Of a DNA stretch of 64,000 bases, positions 48,372 to 58,178 are shown piece after piece. Numbering within the stretch: position 1 is the stretch's first letter; every line of letters starts with the position of its first letter. The notes under the pieces are model-generated. The model saw only the letters and a program-made list of their open reading frames with translations, did no database searches and had not been told where the DNA came from. A program made the position numbers and the translations under genes. The DNA comes from Caballeronia sp. NK8 (GTDB lineage: Bacteria; Pseudomonadota; Gammaproteobacteria; Burkholderiales; Burkholderiaceae): NCBI RefSeq assembly GCF_018408855.1, contig NZ_AP024324.1:784038-848037 (forward strand). Reading direction: 5' to 3'.

Positions 48372-48716
48372 CTATAACGAGTGTGTCTGAGCGATCAGAG
48401 TTAGCGCTTTAGCGCTTACTCTGATCTCATCCCCGCAAGGGGACGACTCATTTCGCTATAGGCTGAGTATTCGCGTTGTGCCGTATTCCAAAGCAATCTT
48501 TCGATCACCTTTTCATACTTGATACAATCACTACCCTGAGCGCTTACTCACACCCATCTCTAAGTGCTTTCAGCAACTCTCTTTACTACTTCTTCCAGAT
48601 TGTTAAAGAACGTTTAGCCGACAAGCGTGTTGCACTGCTTGCAGCATCAACTGGCTATAGTCGCCAATGCTTAAGGTTCGCTGCCGTTTTTAGCAGAACC
48701 CTAAGCATTGAGGACT
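48372..48716 (-). promoter_or_regulatory. rrn spacer between tRNA-Ala and 23S, with a boxA-like antitermination site
   Basis: The spacer is 345 bp. On the leftward strand GTTCTTTAACAATC at 48598-48611 matches the bacterial boxA antitermination element. No further tRNA is present. The ATCAGAGT and ACTCTGAT sequences around 48397-48425 can pair and are part of the 23S processing stem. Confidence 0.7.
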
Positions 48717-48792
48717 TGGTGGAGGATGACGGGATCGAACCGACGACCCCCTGCTTGCAAAGCAGGTGCTCTCCCAGCTGAGCTAATCCCCC
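48717..48792 (-). tRNA. tRNA-Ala (TGC anticodon)
   Basis: Read leftward this 76-nt sequence starts GGGGGATTAGCTCAGCTGGG and has the anticodon loop CTTTGCAAG with TGC. It has GGTTCGATCC in the T arm and an encoded CCA end. The acceptor stem pairs fully. It is the second tRNA of the rrn spacer. Confidence 0.97.
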
Positions 48793-48841
48793 TTCATGGC
48801 CTGACTAGGAACTGTTGCTCCGTCAGCACGCCTCTCTCGGG

Positions 48842-48918
48842 TGGTGGGTCTGGTTGGATTCGAACCAACGACCCCCGCCTTATCAAGACGGTGCTCTAAC
48901 CGACTGAGCTACAGACCC
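48842..48918 (-). tRNA. tRNA-Ile (GAT anticodon)
   Basis: Read leftward this 77-nt sequence starts GGGTCTGTAGCTCAGTCGG and has the anticodon loop CTTGATAAG with GAT. It has the GGTTCGAATCC T arm and an encoded CCA. It lies between 16S and tRNA-Ala, the usual order for this spacer class. Confidence 0.97.
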
Positions 48919-48980
48919 TTAGCCTGTCTTTCTTACAGCCGATAAGCGTGAGCGCTTAATGTTGAAGTGCGAAGCTCGAG

Positions 48981-50514
<1,534 letters not shown>

Positions 50515-50707
50515 AAACCTGTTACTGTTTTTCGGTTCCGTTAAGAACCGGTCGCTCACTCAACGTACTGACGATGATTGTTCATCCTAAGATGAAAAAC
50601 CTTCCTCTGATACTTCGTGTGAGACTCTTGATACTTTTGCTTTTGCTTCAGCCCCGAAAGACTGAAACCGCACTCGCTATCAAGCGCCCACACTTATCGG
50701 CTGTTAG

Positions 50708-50721
50708 TTTTTAAAGAGCAT
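50708..50721 (-). promoter_or_regulatory. boxA antitermination element in the rrn leader
   Basis: Leftward, the sequence TGCTCTTTAAAAA lies about 200 bp upstream of 16S and differs by one base from the E. coli boxA. It is the expected Nus-factor site of an rrn leader. Confidence 0.8.
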
Positions 50722-50795
50722 TGCGCTAAGAATTTGCTTCGCGGGTTATCTGCTTTCGCTTGCTTTCTTGCGCGCCGTCATTCAACGGGAGGCGA

Positions 50796-50845
50796 ATTAT
50801 GCAGACTGATTTTCGTATCGTCAAGCGTCTTTTTTAAAAAACTTA
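50796..50845 (-). promoter_or_regulatory. rrn P1-type sigma-70 promoter with UP element
   Basis: Reading leftward, -35 TTGACG (50819-50824) and -10 CATAAT (50796-50801) are separated by 17 bp. The -10 is followed by a GC-rich discriminator. An A/T tract at 50831-50845 sits where an UP element would be. This is a textbook strong rRNA promoter about 280 bp upstream of 16S. Confidence 0.8.
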
Positions 50846-50903
50846 TCGAGTCAAATTTACCGCGGTCATTCGCGATCCCGCATCGACGCGCTGCGCGCAG
50901 CGC

Positions 50904-51209
50904 TCATCGATGCCCATGCTGCTTGAGAAAACTCATCAGGGCGGCAAACGCCGGTGGCACGCCCGGATCGGCGGCCTCGAGTTCGAGCTTGCCGTCATCC
51001 CCGGCGATGCTGATCCGATAGCTCCGCGCATCCGGCACCGGCTTCTTCGCGCTCGGTCGAGCCGTGCCGCCCTCCGCGCGCGCAGCCGAAACCAGTTTGG
51101 CGAACTCGGCGCTCTCGTCGGGCGACAAACCCGCCGCTTGCACGACGATCGGCCGCGCAAGCCCCGGAAAAAACCCCACCCCGCCTTCGATGAACAATTC
51201 CGCGCGCAT
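50904..51209 (-). CDS. emfourin-like protealysin inhibitor
   Basis: This 101-residue protein starts at the ATG (51209) that overlaps the M4 protease stop as ATGA. It begins MRAELFIEGGVGFFPGLARP and ends LMSFLKQHGHR. It matches emfourin (M4in), the small cytoplasmic inhibitor encoded beside protealysin in Serratia and relatives. It should bind and block the neighbouring M4 protease before secretion. It has no signal peptide. The identification is from recalled family features plus the very tight gene pairing. Confidence 0.8.
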   Translation of the reverse strand: MRAELFIEGGVGFFPGLARPIVVQAAGLSPDESAEFAKLVSAARAEGGTARPSAKKPVPDARSYRISIAGDDGKLELEAADPGVPPAFAALMSFLKQHGHR

Positions 51210-52282
51210 CACAGGACACCAACCTGATGCCACGCCTGAGTGACCGCCTTCGATTCCGCGCTGTTCGTCCCGAACAGCCGATTGGCGTTCGACACGGTGA
51301 GACGCGCGAAACTCTTGAAGCCCGTCGTCGCCTTGATGTGCGAATCGTTCAGCGTCTCATACCAGATGCGCCCCGCCTTTTCCCATGCGTTACCGCCGAT
51401 ATCGAGCGCCGCTAGACAGAACGCGCGATTCGGAATGCCCGAATTGATGTGAACGCCGCCGTTGTCCTGCGTCGTCTGAACATACCCGCTCATGGTCGAC
51501 GGCTGCGGATCCTTGCCGAGCACCGGGTCGTCGTACGCCGTGCCCGGTTCTTTCATGGAGCGCAATGCGACGCCCTTCACGCCCTTCGCAAGCAGCCCCG
51601 CTCCGATCAGCCAGTCGGCCTTATCGGCCGTCTGCTTCAGCGTGTATTGCTTGATCAGCGAACCAAACACATCGGAGACGGATTCGTTGAGCGCGCCCGC
51701 CTGCCCCGAATATGCGAGTTCGGCCGTGTGCTCCGTCACGCCGTGCGTCAGTTCATGGCCGATCACATCGAGCGAGATGGTGAAGCGATTGAAGAGCTCG
51801 CCGTCGCCATCCCCGAAGACCATCTGCTGCGAATTCCAGAACGCGTTGTCGTACTTGTCGCCGAAATGCACCGTGCCGATGAGCGGCATGCCGGCGTCAT
51901 CGATCGAATTGCGTTGAAAGACCTCGAGATAGAACTCGAAGGTATCGCCGAGGCCATCGTATGCTTCGTCGACGCAAGGATCCTTTGTCTTTTTCGCGCC
52001 CTCCGCGCGCACGATGGTCCCCGGCAGTGTCTCCGTATTCTTCGCGGTATAGATGGTCCGGTGCACGACCGGCGCGACGGCGGGCATCTGCCCCGCGCGC
52101 CTGGGCTGGAGCGTCGCGGCCTGCACGGAGCGGAATTGCCGGAACGTATGGTCCGCCGACAGGGTATCGATGGCGAGCGAGCGCTGCTTGGCCGAGCCGT
52201 TTTTCGCGATTGCCGCGAGCATGTGCGGTGGCAAGATGCAATAGATCGAATGAGCGCGCCCTGAGCGGGAACCGATGCACAT
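51209..52282 (-). CDS. M4-family (protealysin-like) metallopeptidase
   Basis: The gene encodes 357 residues from the ATG at 52282, which has AGGAGG 5 bp upstream. The short propeptide carries the protealysin-type CILPPHMLAAI motif at about residues 15-25. The catalytic zinc motif HELTHGVTEH (HExxH) lies near residue 175, and ALNESVSDVFG supplies the third ligand Glu. DNGGVHINSGIPNRAF further on carries the catalytic His. It lacks a classical signal peptide, as protealysins do. It is translationally coupled to the inhibitor gene. Confidence 0.93.
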   Translation of the reverse strand: MCIGSRSGRAHSIYCILPPHMLAAIAKNGSAKQRSLAIDTLSADHTFRQFRSVQAATLQPRRAGQMPAVAPVVHRTIYTAKNTETLPGTIVRAEGAKKTKDPCVDEAYDGLGDTFEFYLEVFQRNSIDDAGMPLIGTVHFGDKYDNAFWNSQQMVFGDGDGELFNRFTISLDVIGHELTHGVTEHTAELAYSGQAGALNESVSDVFGSLIKQYTLKQTADKADWLIGAGLLAKGVKGVALRSMKEPGTAYDDPVLGKDPQPSTMSGYVQTTQDNGGVHINSGIPNRAFCLAALDIGGNAWEKAGRIWYETLNDSHIKATTGFKSFARLTVSNANRLFGTNSAESKAVTQAWHQVGVL

Positions 52283-52530
52283 GATTGCCTCCTGAACGTG
52301 AAAAGGAAGGTGGGAAACCACGCGCGGCGCTTTTCTCCATGTTGCTAATGGGAAAATGAGTGAACCTGTCGATGAAGAAGTCACGTTCGCGCCAGATCAT
52401 CATAGGTACTCCAGATAGTGCCGACACGTCAATCGTTCCGACTGATCCGCTAAATGTCCCGATGCGTGATCGATCCGGACCACGAAAAGCTCCCGATATA
52501 ATCAGCGTTGTCATTCAACCAGGACATCGC

Positions 52531-52929
52531 ATGAAATCAGTCATCGCTCTCATCGCAGCATCCGCTATCGCATCGACCGCGTTCGCCGCCAACAGCATCG
52601 ACAAGTTGCCGTCGGGCGTCGTCGTCGAGCATCTCAAGCAAGGCACCGGTCCGCAACCAACGGCCGACGACATCGTGCGCGTCAATTATCGCGGCACGCT
52701 CGCGAACGGCACCGAGTTCGACAACTCGGAAAAACACGGCGGACCTGCGACATTCCCGCTCGGCCGCGTGATTCCGTGCTGGACCCAGGGCGTGCAGAAG
52801 ATGAAGGTCGGCGGCAAGGCCAAACTGACCTGCCCGGCAGCGACCGCTTACGGCGATCGCGGTGTCGGCGCCATCCCGCCGAACAGCGATCTCACGTTCG
52901 AGGTCGAACTGCTCGGCATCGGCAAGTAA
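52531..52929 (+). CDS. FKBP-type peptidyl-prolyl cis-trans isomerase, exported
   Basis: The gene encodes 132 residues from the ATG at 52531, which has AGGA upstream. A signal peptide (MKSVIALIAASAIASTAFA) ends in an AxA-type cleavage site. The FKBP fold shows VRVNYRGTLANGTEFDNSE, GPATFPLGRVIPCWTQGVQKM and AYGDRGVGAIPPNSDLTFEVEL, which form the active pocket. It is a single-domain periplasmic prolyl isomerase. Two cysteines (PCW and LTCP) could form a disulfide. A strong hairpin follows the stop. Confidence 0.93.
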   Translation: MKSVIALIAASAIASTAFAANSIDKLPSGVVVEHLKQGTGPQPTADDIVRVNYRGTLANGTEFDNSEKHGGPATFPLGRVIPCWTQGVQKMKVGGKAKLTCPAATAYGDRGVGAIPPNSDLTFEVELLGIGK

Positions 52930-52942
52930 TCGAGCCTTAAAA

Positions 52943-52984
52943 CGACGGGACGCGCGACGCGATCAGGCGTCGCGCGTCCCGTCG
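52943..52984 (+). terminator. 18-bp perfect hairpin after the FKBP gene
   Basis: CGACGGGACGCGCGACGC at 52943-52960 pairs perfectly with 52967-52984 around the loop GATCAG. There is no T run, so it may be a rho-assisted terminator or a transcript-stabilising stem. Confidence 0.65.
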
Positions 52985-53102
52985 CACGAACTGCGAGCGT
53001 CGATGTGTAGAATGGCCACGTCCCTAAGCGCAAGGCCCGCCGCATTCATTACGAATAGCTGATAAGAGAGCCGAATCGCAAGACAAATTTAAGGAGACGA
53101 AC

Positions 53103-53828
53103 ATGTGGTTTGTCGGCAAAAGCGAACTGCTCTCTCTGATCCAACATCATTGCCTCGATGAGGTGATGCCCGCCTTCAGCGACCATCGCACGCTTCGCAA
53201 GAACACCATCGTGTATCGCCCGGATGAGTCGAGCGAACACGTCTATTTGCTCAAGAGCGGCAGCGTGAGGCTGTTCCGTCTCACGGAAGACGGGCAGGAA
53301 ATCACGCTCGCGTTCGTCAAGGCAGGCATGATCTTCGGCGACGGCGACGTGCTCAACCAGGCGAACTATTCGCATCACGCTCAGACGCTCGCGCCCAGCA
53401 TGGTCTGCTATATCCGCAAGCGAGACTTCAAGGACCTGCTCGCACGCTACGAGGTCATCAATGAATTCGTGTTACGAAATCATTATTTGCGCTGGCAGGA
53501 AGCGCAGCAGCTCATCGAAAACCTCTCGCTGCACGACGTCAGAAAGCGTCTGACGAACCTTCTCGTGATGTTCGCGGGACAGGTCGGCGCGCCCTGCGAT
53601 TACCTTGAACAGGGCGATGCGATTCTGATCGACCTTCCGATCGCGCAGGACAAGCTCGCGGAATTCATCGGCACGTCGCGTGAGTCGGTGAACCGACATT
53701 TCAGCGATCTCAAGGCCGAAGGACTCGTCGACATGCGCGAGCGCAAGATCGTGCTCACGCCCGCATTCGTCGCGCGTTTCCTCAACAAGGCTCAGCCGAG
53801 CGCGACGCCGGCCCTCGCGTCGCTCTGA
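53103..53828 (+). CDS. Crp/Fnr-family transcriptional regulator
   Basis: This 241-residue protein has an N-terminal cyclic-nucleotide-binding-like jelly roll (EHVYLLKSGSVRLFRLTEDGQ) and a dimerisation helix. A C-terminal winged helix carries QDKLAEFIGTSRESVNRHFSDL near residue 190. It lacks an FNR-type cysteine cluster at the N-terminus. Whether it binds cAMP is unclear. AAGGAGACGAAC precedes the ATG. Its 3' end overlaps the convergent racemase-like gene by 37 bp. Confidence 0.92.
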   Translation: MWFVGKSELLSLIQHHCLDEVMPAFSDHRTLRKNTIVYRPDESSEHVYLLKSGSVRLFRLTEDGQEITLAFVKAGMIFGDGDVLNQANYSHHAQTLAPSMVCYIRKRDFKDLLARYEVINEFVLRNHYLRWQEAQQLIENLSLHDVRKRLTNLLVMFAGQVGAPCDYLEQGDAILIDLPIAQDKLAEFIGTSRESVNRHFSDLKAEGLVDMRERKIVLTPAFVARFLNKAQPSATPALASL

Positions 53829-54475
53829 GCGAGCGCGCGCTTCACGGCGGCCACGCCGCTTTGCGGGCTCGACAGCACCGGCACCGGCAATGCATCGAGC
53901 GTCGGCACGAGCCGCGCCATCGACACTTGCGCGAGCACGATCACATCGACATGATCGGCAAGCTCGACGATCGCGCGTCTGAGGATATCGTCGTGCTTCG
54001 CCCCGTCGCCGGCCAATAGCGCTTCGAACGCGCCCTCGGCGATGCATTCCGTCACGTCCACCTTGCGTTCGTGCTGCACGGCCTTCCTGCGAATCAGACG
54101 CGCCGTCGGCTCGAGCGTGGTCGACACCGTCGCCACGACACCGACACGCGCGCCGAGCGCGCAGGCCTGCTCCGCCATTGCTTCGTCCACCTTGATGATC
54201 GGCGTGCGAATCATGCCGCGCAGCACGTCCGTCGCTTCGCCCACCGACGAGCACGCATTGAGGATGAGGTCCGCGCCCATCGCCTGCGCGTTCGACATAT
54301 AGCTGAAAAGGCGCGCCGTCACTTCGGGCGTCAGGCGGCCGGCGGCCCGCACATCGGCGAGCAGGCTGTCGTCGACGATATTGACGACGCGCGCATCCGG
54401 CAACTGCTGCGCGAATTGCGCCTTCAAAGGCTCGACGGTCACTGGTCCGGTGTGCACTACAACGATCATGGTCAT
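53792..54475 (-). CDS. aspartate/glutamate racemase (hydantoin racemase) family protein
   Basis: This 227-residue protein has the Asp/Glu racemase fold. NACSSVGEATD near residue 81 carries one catalytic cysteine. The second position usually has a cysteine, but here reads VIVLAQVSMARL, so only one catalytic cysteine is evident. This suggests a decarboxylase, isomerase or binding-only role rather than a two-base racemase. It follows the sugar ABC transporter genes after a 27-bp gap and is likely in the same operon. Confidence 0.85.
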   Translation of the reverse strand: MTMIVVVHTGPVTVEPLKAQFAQQLPDARVVNIVDDSLLADVRAAGRLTPEVTARLFSYMSNAQAMGADLILNACSSVGEATDVLRGMIRTPIIKVDEAMAEQACALGARVGVVATVSTTLEPTARLIRRKAVQHERKVDVTECIAEGAFEALLAGDGAKHDDILRRAIVELADHVDVIVLAQVSMARLVPTLDALPVPVLSSPQSGVAAVKRALAQSDARAGVALG

Positions 54476-54502
54476 GACTGGTCCGTATTCGTTCGTGGAT
54501 GA

Positions 54503-56005
54503 TCAGGCGGTGGCGAGCGCCATCACCTTTTCCTGCGATGCTTCGGCGCGACTCAGTTCGCCGCTGATGCGGCCTTCGCGCACGGTCAGGATGCGGTCGC
54601 TCAGCGCAAGCACTTCGAGCAGATCCGATGAAATGACGATCACGCCGATGCCCTGCGCCGCGAGCCTCGCGATGAGCGCATGCACCTCCGCCTTCGCGCC
54701 GACATCGATGCCGCGCGTGGGCTCATCGACGATCAGGACTTTCGGATTGCGCGCCACCCATTTCGCGATGACGATCTTCTGTTGATTGCCGCCGCTCAGG
54801 TTCACGACTTTCTGCTCGACACCCGGCGTCTTGATGCCGAGCATGCGTACGTACTGCTGGCAGCTTTCGCGTTCGCGCGCGTATTGCACGAACTGAAACG
54901 GCGAATAGCGTCGCAGATGCGTGAGGCTGAAGTTCTCGCGCACGCTCATGCCGAGCACGAGGCCTTGCGCCTTGCGATCCTCGGTGACGAAGCCGATGCC
55001 CGCGCGAATCGCATCGTGCGGATTGCGAATCCTGACCGGCGCGCCGTCGATCGAAACCGTTCCGGTCGATGCGCGCATGCCGAAGATCATCTCCATGATC
55101 TCGGTGCGCCCGGAACCGACGAGGCCCGCGATACCCAGCACTTCGCCGCGATGCAGGGTGAAGCCGATATCGCGGATCCGCGCCTCCGCCTTTTTCACCG
55201 GCCTGAGCGACAGGCCGCGAACTTCGAGCACAGGCGTGCCGCTCGCATGCGATTGCGGCTCGCCGTAGAGTTCGCTGAGTTCGCGATCCACCATCTGCCG
55301 CACCAGCGTTTCGCGCGTCACTTGCGCAATCGGCGCGGTGCTTACCGTGCGGCCATCGCGCAAGACCGTCACGCGATCCGCGAGATCGAAGATCTCTTCG
55401 AGACGATGCGAGATGTACACGACCGCGATGCCGCGCTCGCGCAGACGCTTCACGAGGCCGAGCAGCACGCTCGTCTCGTGATGACTCAGCGATGCGGTGG
55501 GCTCGTCCATGATGATCGCCTTCGACTGCGCGCTAAGCGCCTTGGCAATTTCGATCATCTGCTGCTGGCCGACGCTCAGTTCGCTCACGCGCGTGGCAGG
55601 ATCGATGTCCATGTCGATCGTGCGCAACACGTCGCGCGCTTGCGCATACATGCGCGCGCGATCGATGAAGCCGAATCGCGTGCGCGGCTCCTTCGCCAGA
55701 AAGATGTTCTCGCCGACCGTCAGGTTCTCGACCACCGCGAGTTCCTGATAAATGATGTTCACGCCAAGCGCGCGCGCGTGATGGCTGTCGGCGAGCGCGA
55801 CCTCGCGCCCTTCGATGCGGATCGTGCCGCCCGGATCGGGCGCGTACACGCCGGTCAGGATCTTCATCAGAGTACTTTTGCCCGCTCCGTTCTCCCCGGC
55901 GAGCGCGAGCACTTCACCGCGATGAATGTCGAGACTGACGCGCTCGAGCGCCTTCACGCCGGGAAATGTCTTCGAGATATCGCGCATCTCGAGAAAGGGC
56001 GTCAT
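54503..56005 (-). CDS. sugar ABC transporter ATP-binding protein (RbsA-like, two ABC domains)
   Basis: This 500-residue protein has two ABC modules. The N-terminal one has Walker A GENGAGKST near residue 38, signature LSVGQQQMIEIAKAL and Walker B AIIMDEPTASL. The C-terminal one has a degenerate Walker A (GLVGSGRTE), an LSGGNQQKIVIAKW signature and VLIVDEPTRGIDVGAK. This is the carbohydrate uptake CUT2 type. Its start overlaps the binding-protein stop by 4 bp. It powers import through the permease at 56981-57979. Confidence 0.94.
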   Translation of the reverse strand: MTPFLEMRDISKTFPGVKALERVSLDIHRGEVLALAGENGAGKSTLMKILTGVYAPDPGGTIRIEGREVALADSHHARALGVNIIYQELAVVENLTVGENIFLAKEPRTRFGFIDRARMYAQARDVLRTIDMDIDPATRVSELSVGQQQMIEIAKALSAQSKAIIMDEPTASLSHHETSVLLGLVKRLRERGIAVVYISHRLEEIFDLADRVTVLRDGRTVSTAPIAQVTRETLVRQMVDRELSELYGEPQSHASGTPVLEVRGLSLRPVKKAEARIRDIGFTLHRGEVLGIAGLVGSGRTEIMEMIFGMRASTGTVSIDGAPVRIRNPHDAIRAGIGFVTEDRKAQGLVLGMSVRENFSLTHLRRYSPFQFVQYARERESCQQYVRMLGIKTPGVEQKVVNLSGGNQQKIVIAKWVARNPKVLIVDEPTRGIDVGAKAEVHALIARLAAQGIGVIVISSDLLEVLALSDRILTVREGRISGELSRAEASQEKVMALATA

Positions 56006-56943
56006 TTCGTGTAGCTGCCCATGTTGTCCTTCGTCACGACGGTCACGCCGGTGTCGATATCTTTCGACTGCGCCTCCGTGCCCTGAATCTGCGCGACGAG
56101 ATGCTGAACCGCGAGCGAGCCCATCGTGACCGGGCGCTGAACCATGATCCCCTGTATATAACCTTCCTTCAGGCCTTTGAGCGTATCGGGCAAGTCGTCG
56201 AACGCCAGCACTTCGAGCTTGCCCTTCATCGCGCCGAATTCCTTCGTGTTGAGCACCTTCGCCACCGCCGGTCCGCCGACCTGACTCACGCCGAAGATGC
56301 CGCTGAGATTCGGATGCGCGCGCAAAGTCGTCTCGACGACGGACACGCCGCGCGCGAGGTCGTCGTCCGTGCCCTGGGTCTCGACGATCCGGATGCCCGG
56401 ATACTTAGCGAGGCCACGCTTGATGCCCGAGATGCGCTCGTTGAGGTTCACCGCGCCGAGCTGGCCCGTGATGATCGCGACTTCGCCCTTGCCGTTTAAC
56501 GCACGGCCCATCGTGTCGGCCATCGTCTCTCCGGCCTGCACGTTGTTCGTGCCGATGTACATCGAGCGGCCGCTATTGGGAGAATCGGAGTCGTAGGTCA
56601 GCACTTTCACGCCGCTCTTCTCCGCGCGCTTCATCACGCTTTCGACCGACTTCGGCTCGTTCACCGAGATCGCGATGCCGTCCACATGGCGCGAAATCAG
56701 GTCTTCGATGATCTGCACCTGCGTCGAACCTTGCGTGTTCTGCGGCACCACCCATTGGTACTTGACGCCGGCCTTGTCGGCGGCGGTCTGGGCGCCCTTG
56801 TTGCAGTCATCGAAAAACGGCACCGCGACCTTGGGTATCACGGCGACCGAGATGTCCTTCGCGTCCTTCGCGTGCGCGATGCCGGCACACGCGGCCGACA
56901 ATGCGAGCAGCGCGCTCGCGACGATTGTTGGCGTGGGTTTCAT
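56002..56943 (-). CDS. sugar ABC transporter substrate-binding protein (RbsB-like)
   Basis: This 313-residue protein has a signal peptide (ASALLALSAACAGIAHA) and a type I periplasmic-binding fold. DISVAVIPKVAVPFFDDCNKG, the segment VDGIAISVNEPKS near residue 87 and VLTYDSDSPNSGRSMYIGTNN near residue 115 line the sugar pocket in this family. The substrate is probably a pentose or another monosaccharide. It lies between the permease and ATPase genes. Confidence 0.93.
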   Translation of the reverse strand: MKPTPTIVASALLALSAACAGIAHAKDAKDISVAVIPKVAVPFFDDCNKGAQTAADKAGVKYQWVVPQNTQGSTQVQIIEDLISRHVDGIAISVNEPKSVESVMKRAEKSGVKVLTYDSDSPNSGRSMYIGTNNVQAGETMADTMGRALNGKGEVAIITGQLGAVNLNERISGIKRGLAKYPGIRIVETQGTDDDLARGVSVVETTLRAHPNLSGIFGVSQVGGPAVAKVLNTKEFGAMKGKLEVLAFDDLPDTLKGLKEGYIQGIMVQRPVTMGSLAVQHLVAQIQGTEAQSKDIDTGVTVVTKDNMGSYTK

Positions 56944-56980
56944 GCTTCGTCTCCTTTGATTGTTTTCGACCTACACTGCC

Positions 56981-57979
56981 TCAACGACCCTTGCGACGCA
57001 CGCGCCAGATGTCGATGCTCACCGCGATCAGGATCACGCAGCCGGTAATCGCCTGCTGCGCATAGGTATCGATGTTCAGCAGCACCACGCCGTTGGTGAT
57101 GATGCCCGCGAGCGCCGCGCCGATGATCGCGCCCTCCACGCTGCCCGCGCCACCCGACAGACTCGCCCCACCGATTGCCGCCGCCGCGATCACGTCCAGC
57201 TCTGCGCCGAAGCCCGAAGCGGGTTCGGCCGATACGAAGCGCGAGAACGCGATCACGCCCGCCATCGACGCGATGAATCCCGACAGCACGTACACCGTGA
57301 ATTTCACGCGCGCCGTCCGCACGCCCGAGAGGCGCGCAGCGACTTCGTTGCCGCCCGTCGCGTAGACGTGACGACCGAAACGCGTCTGACGCATGACGAT
57401 GGAGAAAATCACGGTCATCGCGAGCAGGATGACCACCGGAAACGGCACGAAGCCGACATAGCCCTGACCGATGAAGGTGAAGGCATCGGGCACATCGGGC
57501 GTGACCGGTACGCCCTTGGTGATGATGTACATGAGCCCGCGTCCGATGGAGAGCGTGCCCAGCGTCGCAATGAAAGGGGGCAACTGGATCCACGTGATCA
57601 TGACGCCGTTGAACGCGCCCACGACGAGCCCGACGGCGAGCCCGCACAGCACTGCGGCGAACGCGCCCAAGCCATGCTGGAACGCGAGCGCGGTAATCAG
57701 CGACGACAGGCCCATCACCGAGCCGACCGACAGATCGATACCGCCCGTGATGATCACGAGCATCATGCCGATCGACATCAGCGCGACGAGCGAGAACGAG
57801 CGGAACACGCCCATCAGGTTGTTGGTGGTGAGAAAGTACGGCGAGAACAGGCTGATGAGCAAACCGACGAGCAGCAGCACCGACAGCACATTCAGTTCGC
57901 GGATGCGCAGACAGGCGTGCAACACGTCCACGGCGCGGGAGTGCTGCGCGGGTTCCTTCTTCGACGATATTGCGCTCAC
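56981..57979 (-). CDS. sugar ABC transporter permease (RbsC-like)
   Basis: The gene encodes 332 residues from a GTG (57979) with AGGAGG about 6 bp upstream; the longer frame lacks support. It has roughly 9-10 helices. The family stretch GMMLVIITGGIDLSVGSVMGL near residue 75 and AAAIGGASLSGGAGSVEGAIIGA near residue 265 are characteristic of CUT2 permeases. It is the first gene of the leftward importer operon, divergent from the epimerase gene at 58179. Confidence 0.92.
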   Translation of the reverse strand: MSAISSKKEPAQHSRAVDVLHACLRIRELNVLSVLLLVGLLISLFSPYFLTTNNLMGVFRSFSLVALMSIGMMLVIITGGIDLSVGSVMGLSSLITALAFQHGLGAFAAVLCGLAVGLVVGAFNGVMITWIQLPPFIATLGTLSIGRGLMYIITKGVPVTPDVPDAFTFIGQGYVGFVPFPVVILLAMTVIFSIVMRQTRFGRHVYATGGNEVAARLSGVRTARVKFTVYVLSGFIASMAGVIAFSRFVSAEPASGFGAELDVIAAAAIGGASLSGGAGSVEGAIIGAALAGIITNGVVLLNIDTYAQQAITGCVILIAVSIDIWRVRRKGR

Positions 57980-58027
57980 CGATGTCCTCCTGTTCAGGAT
58001 GGCGTCGATCTTATGAGCGCACGGGCG

Positions 58028-58117
58028 GCGAAATCTGTGACGCGCGTCATAGTCGCGCATCGGGGTGAACCCGAATCGATACGCACGCGTGGCTATGACG
58101 CGCGTCACAGATTTCGC
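58028..58117. promoter_or_regulatory. 25-bp perfect inverted repeat, paired operator candidate
   Basis: The arm at 58028-58052 (GCGAAATCTGTGACGCGCGT and on to CATAG) is exactly inverted at 58093-58117 with a 40-bp spacer. Each arm contains the 12-bp palindrome TGACGCGCGTCA (58038-58049 and 58096-58107). It lies between the divergent importer and epimerase genes, where a regulator would control both. No regulator gene is adjacent. Confidence 0.75.
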
Positions 58118-58178
58118 GCGCCGAACGGCCCTACGATGGGTTCCGTCTGAAGCGGACTACATCAAAAGGAGCCACAGC

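Noticed and set aside
53103..53828. FNR-type oxygen sensor
   Set aside because: The N-terminus lacks the cysteine cluster needed for an iron-sulfur centre, so only the Crp/Fnr superfamily is claimed.
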